Assembly (NCBI RefSeq): GCF_000763295.1
Contig: NZ_JRJE01000031.1
Coordinates: 124,001-188,000 of the forward strand
DNA: 64,000 nt
Direction of reading: 5' to 3'
Origin: Thalassospira australica
GTDB taxonomy: Bacteria > Pseudomonadota > Alphaproteobacteria > Rhodospirillales > Thalassospiraceae
Shown: in pieces, positions 61,515 through 64,000 of the stretch
Numbering within the stretch: position 1 is the stretch's first letter
Layout of the letters: every line of letters starts with the position of its first letter
Notes under the pieces: generated by a model
Database searches by the model: none
The model's input: the letters and a program-made list of their open reading frames with translations, nothing else
Told to the model about the DNA's origin: nothing
Program-made: the position numbers and the translations under genes

Positions 61515-62189
61515 ATGCATATCGTTGATGGTGCGTTGGCACCTGAAGTTTTGATTGGTGGCGGCATTCTTGCCGTGTCGGGGCTTGCCCTTGGCTTGCG
61601 CAAACTGCCAATCGACAAAATTCCTGCGACCGGGGTGCTGTCGGCAACATTCTTTGTTGCGTCGCTTATTCATGTGCCAGTCGGCCCATCGAGTGTGCAT
61701 CTGATCATGAGCGGTCTTGCCGGGATTGTTCTTGGCTGGACCGCGTTTCCTGCGCTTTTTGTCGGTCTTTTGCTCCAGGCAGTCTTTTTTGGGTTCGGCG
61801 GGCTTACCGTACTGGGTGTAAATACGGTCAATATCGCGTTTCCCGCTGTGGTGGCTGGTCTGATGTTCCGCGCTGTCATCGCGCGCAGTAATCCAGTTGG
61901 TGCCGCGATTTGGGGCGGATTTGCCGGTGCGTTGTCCATTGCACTGACCACGATATTTGTCGCCATTTCGCTTGGCTTAAGTGGCGAGGGTTTTGTCCCT
62001 GCGGCCAAGCTTGTTTTCTTCGCCCATATTCCGATCATGGCGATTGAAGGCTTCGTGTCTGCTGCGGCCGTGTACCTGATTTCCAAGGTCAAGCCCGCTT
62101 TACTGCAATCTGATCATGAAGAAACGGCACTTCGTATGCAGGTAGCTGCCCAGCGCACCAAACAGGCGCGTGAGGTGCAAAATGGGTAG
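61515..62189 (+). CDS. cbiM: Cobalt ECF transporter substrate-binding membrane component CbiM
   Basis: S-component of the cobalt energy-coupling-factor transporter (224 aa, ~6 segments). The N-terminus MHIVDGALAPEVLIGGG is the signature: Met-1 and His-2 take part in metal coordination together with a His in loop PSSVHLIMSG (~65). LLLQAVFFGFGGLTVLGVNT and VNIAFPAVVAG are family blocks. Encoded just 17 bp after the DUF4198 gene; its stop overlaps the next start. Confidence 0.94.
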   Translation: MHIVDGALAPEVLIGGGILAVSGLALGLRKLPIDKIPATGVLSATFFVASLIHVPVGPSSVHLIMSGLAGIVLGWTAFPALFVGLLLQAVFFGFGGLTVLGVNTVNIAFPAVVAGLMFRAVIARSNPVGAAIWGGFAGALSIALTTIFVAISLGLSGEGFVPAAKLVFFAHIPIMAIEGFVSAAAVYLISKVKPALLQSDHEETALRMQVAAQRTKQAREVQNG

Positions 62190-62775
62190 GTGCGTCACCT
62201 TGTTTGCCGCGACATTTATAATGATCGTTACAATGTTTTCACCGGCGCATGCACATAAGGTGATCGCGTCGGTCTTTCCGAGTGGATCGGAAATTGAAGG
62301 GGAAATCGGATTTTCCAACGGTGATATGGCAGCCGATACCATCGTTGAAGTCTTTGATTTGCAGGGCGAGAAAATAGACGAAATCAAAACCGATGCTGAT
62401 GGTTTCTTCGTCTATACCCCGCAGAAAAACGTTGATTTGCGTTTCAGAGCCGACCTTGGCGCAGGGCATATCGCAGAAGCGACATTTGATATTGCCGATC
62501 TTTCGGGGTTGATGGAGGCGAACACGCGAGCAGCCTTGTCACAACCTGTTGCTGTGGATGTGGGTTCACGGTCAGATACGCCTGCAATTACCCCGGAACA
62601 GGAACAGATTATCGCCACCATCGTGCGCGATGAGTTGCGCCCCTTGCGCCGCGAAATCACGGCTTATAAGGAAAAGAACGATCTTCAATCGATTCTCGGA
62701 GGGATTGGCTATATATTCGGTGCCTTCGGGATCATTTATTACATCGCAGCGCGACGACTAAGGGCAAAAGCATAA
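62182..62775 (+). CDS. CbiL/NikL-like periplasmic membrane-anchored component
   Basis: 197 aa: signal peptide ending FSPAHA, mature N-terminus HKVIASVFPSG, a carboxypeptidase-regulatory-like beta domain (~25-120), and a C-terminal membrane segment (GGIGYIFGAFGIIYYIAA). This layout matches NikL/CbiL components that replace or supplement CbiN in some Ni/Co transporters. The start at 62182 overlaps cbiM by eight bases and has GAGG upstream. Confidence 0.82.
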   Translation: MGRCVTLFAATFIMIVTMFSPAHAHKVIASVFPSGSEIEGEIGFSNGDMAADTIVEVFDLQGEKIDEIKTDADGFFVYTPQKNVDLRFRADLGAGHIAEATFDIADLSGLMEANTRAALSQPVAVDVGSRSDTPAITPEQEQIIATIVRDELRPLRREITAYKEKNDLQSILGGIGYIFGAFGIIYYIAARRLRAKA

Positions 62776-62778
62776 AGC

Positions 62779-63576
62779 ATGAGCCACCTTTTCGGACATG
62801 ACCAACCCTTGAACGTTCAGGCGGATGGCGGGAAAACACCCTCATTCGTTGGAATGTTTGATCCGAGGGTGCGGGTGGTCGCGGCCTGCCTTTTTGCGAT
62901 TGTCGTTGTTGCCCTGCAACAGATCGAATTTGCGCTGGGCGCGCTGGCTCTTGCTGCCATCACCATGGGCCTGACCGACTTGCCCTTGCGGGTGACCTTG
63001 AAACGCATGGCAGCAATGGATGGTTTCATCATTGTCATGTTGGTGATGTTGCCTTTCACTACGCCCGGAACGCCGATGTTCTCCGTCCTTGGGGCCGAGG
63101 CCAGCAAAGAAGGCCTGATGCATGCCATCCTGGTTGGAATTCGGGCCAATGCGGTTGTCTTGATGATGCTAAGCCTGCTCTCGGGCATGACGCCGGTCGC
63201 ATTGGGCCACACGCTGTATCGTTTGAAATGCCCGCCGGTGCTTGTGCATCTGATGATGTTCACGGTGCGCTATATCTCGGTCTTGCATGACGAATATCAC
63301 CGTCTGCGGATGGCGATGAAATTGCGCGGGTTCAAGGCCCGTAACAATGCCCACACATACCGGTCTTTCGGGTATCTGTTTGGCATGTTGGTGGTGCGGT
63401 CACTCGAACGGGCTGAACGCGTGCTTGAAGCCATGAAATGTCGGGGGTTTAGTGGTCATTTCCCGATGATTGACGATATGGCGTTTCGGCGGCGCGATGG
63501 CATATTTGCCGTTTTGTTCCTTGTCATGATTTCCGCCTTGGTGCTTTTGGATCGAATGTATGTCTTCGCTTATTGA
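62779..63576 (+). CDS. cbiQ: Cobalt ECF transporter transmembrane component CbiQ
   Basis: T-component that couples the ATPase to CbiM, 265 aa. FDPRVRVVAACLFAIVVV at the start and the cytoplasmic helices with RLRMAMKLRGFKARN (~180) and RAERVLEAMKCRGFSGHFP (~214) carry the two Ala/Gly-Arg-Gly-type motifs. It ends after overlapping the cbiO start by 17 bases. Confidence 0.93.
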   Translation: MSHLFGHDQPLNVQADGGKTPSFVGMFDPRVRVVAACLFAIVVVALQQIEFALGALALAAITMGLTDLPLRVTLKRMAAMDGFIIVMLVMLPFTTPGTPMFSVLGAEASKEGLMHAILVGIRANAVVLMMLSLLSGMTPVALGHTLYRLKCPPVLVHLMMFTVRYISVLHDEYHRLRMAMKLRGFKARNNAHTYRSFGYLFGMLVVRSLERAERVLEAMKCRGFSGHFPMIDDMAFRRRDGIFAVLFLVMISALVLLDRMYVFAY

Positions 63577-64000
63577 ACTGAACGATATTTCCTTTGGCTA
63601 CCGTGCCGGCCAGAACGTTCTGGATCGTGTGAGCCTCACCCTTGATGCGGGCGAGCGTCTGTTTCTTACCGGACCAAACGGGGCAGGTAAAAGCACGCTG
63701 TTGCGTATCCTTGTCGGGCTGATCAAACCGCACGGGGGCGAAATTCGCGCCTTTGGCACCCCGCGTGTCACCGATGGGGAATTCCACGATTTGCGCTGCC
63801 GCGTCGGTTTTATCGTTCAGGACCCCGATGATCAGCTTTTTTGCCCCACCGTGATCGAGGATATCGCCTTTGGTCCGCTAAACCTTGGTGCCAGCCGCGA
63901 CGAAGCCCTTGCGATCGTCGACGAAGTCCTTGACCAATTGCATCTTAAACACTTGCGTGAACGGATCACCCACGAGCTTTCCGGCGGGGAAAAGCGGCTG
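63560..64000 (+). CDS. cbiO: Cobalt ECF transporter ATPase CbiO (cut at the window edge)
   Basis: First 147 codons of an ABC ATPase; the frame is open to the window end. Walker A GPNGAGKST is at ~36-44, the Q-loop FIVQDPDDQLFCPTVIEDIAFGP at ~83 (DDQLF is typical for ECF ATPases), and the signature LSGGEKRL are the last residues visible. ATG at 63560 overlaps the end of cbiQ by 17 bases. Energises the CbiM/CbiQ complex. Confidence 0.92.
   Translation, partial: MSSLIELNDISFGYRAGQNVLDRVSLTLDAGERLFLTGPNGAGKSTLLRILVGLIKPHGGEIRAFGTPRVTDGEFHDLRCRVGFIVQDPDDQLFCPTVIEDIAFGPLNLGASRDEALAIVDEVLDQLHLKHLRERITHELSGGEKRL

Noticed and set aside
1-64000. CRISPR arrays, prophage, insertion sequences or integrases
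   Set aside because: No regularly spaced repeats, transposase, integrase or phage-type genes were seen; the only tRNA has no adjacent integrase or attachment-site-like duplication that I can see.

Overview
The window looks like a chromosomal stretch of an alphaproteobacterium of the Rhodospirillales, most likely Thalassospira or a close relative. This is an inference from the aapJQMP-type general amino-acid importer, the gatCAB operon, a DUF1491 gene, the moderate GC content and the protein flavour; no rRNA or marker gene is present to prove it. It is core or near-core genome: no insertion sequence, integrase, prophage or CRISPR array was seen, and there is one tRNA (Ser-GCU).

Layout. 1-10.2 kb: end of a gene cut by the window edge, ruvX (minus), a four-gene polyamine-type ABC importer operon (ATPase, binding protein, two unusual permeases), then gatCAB. 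10.2-17.9 kb: a DJ-1/PfpI gene divergent from a LysR regulator, thymidine kinase, a LysE/ArgO exporter divergent from an ArgP-like regulator, and pqiABC (lipid transport across the envelope). 18-24.4 kb: a 563-aa protein of unknown function, a GlxA-type regulator with an MFS transporter, a small conserved ORF, tRNA-Ser, a stand-alone Lrp/AsnC-type ligand domain and a PfkB sugar kinase resembling pseudouridine kinase. 25.1-33.5 kb: a nucleoside uptake and salvage cluster (Bmp-type binding protein, double ATPase, two permeases, cytidine deaminase, purine nucleoside phosphorylase, thymidine phosphorylase, DeoR-type regulator). 33.6-41.2 kb (minus strand): an orphan MlaF-like ATPase with altered catalytic residues, the aapJQMP importer and acetoacetyl-CoA synthetase. 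41.6-50.9 kb: moaB, a TSUP exporter, a soluble chemoreceptor-like protein with inverted domain order, a duplicated membrane protein, an IclR regulator, msrA, and a group of small envelope proteins (SPOR lipoprotein, tail-anchored protein, TPR protein, DUF4126 protein). 51-60.2 kb: thrS, a second MFS transporter paralogous to the first, DUF599, an acidic unknown protein, an M23 peptidase with a DUF1491 partner, a parvulin, yaaA, a TrpD2-like protein and DUF924. 60.3-64 kb: a cobalamin riboswitch heading a cobalt ECF transporter operon (DUF4198 protein, cbiM, CbiL/NikL-like protein, cbiQ, cbiO) that runs off the right edge.

How they work together. The nucleoside cluster forms a complete route: import, then deamination and phosphorolysis to base plus sugar phosphate. 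The cobalt cluster forms a metal importer switched off by its end product, B12. Most operons end in strong, often symmetric hairpin terminators. The points most worth a second look are the MlaF-like ATPase with both catalytic residues changed to Asn, a PdhR/LldR-like operator upstream of acetoacetyl-CoA synthetase, an N-terminal domain apparently shared by two otherwise unrelated unknown proteins, the inverted receptor, a 23-bp inverted repeat at 57.6 kb, and the N-terminal histidines predicted on both periplasmic partners of the cobalt transporter.
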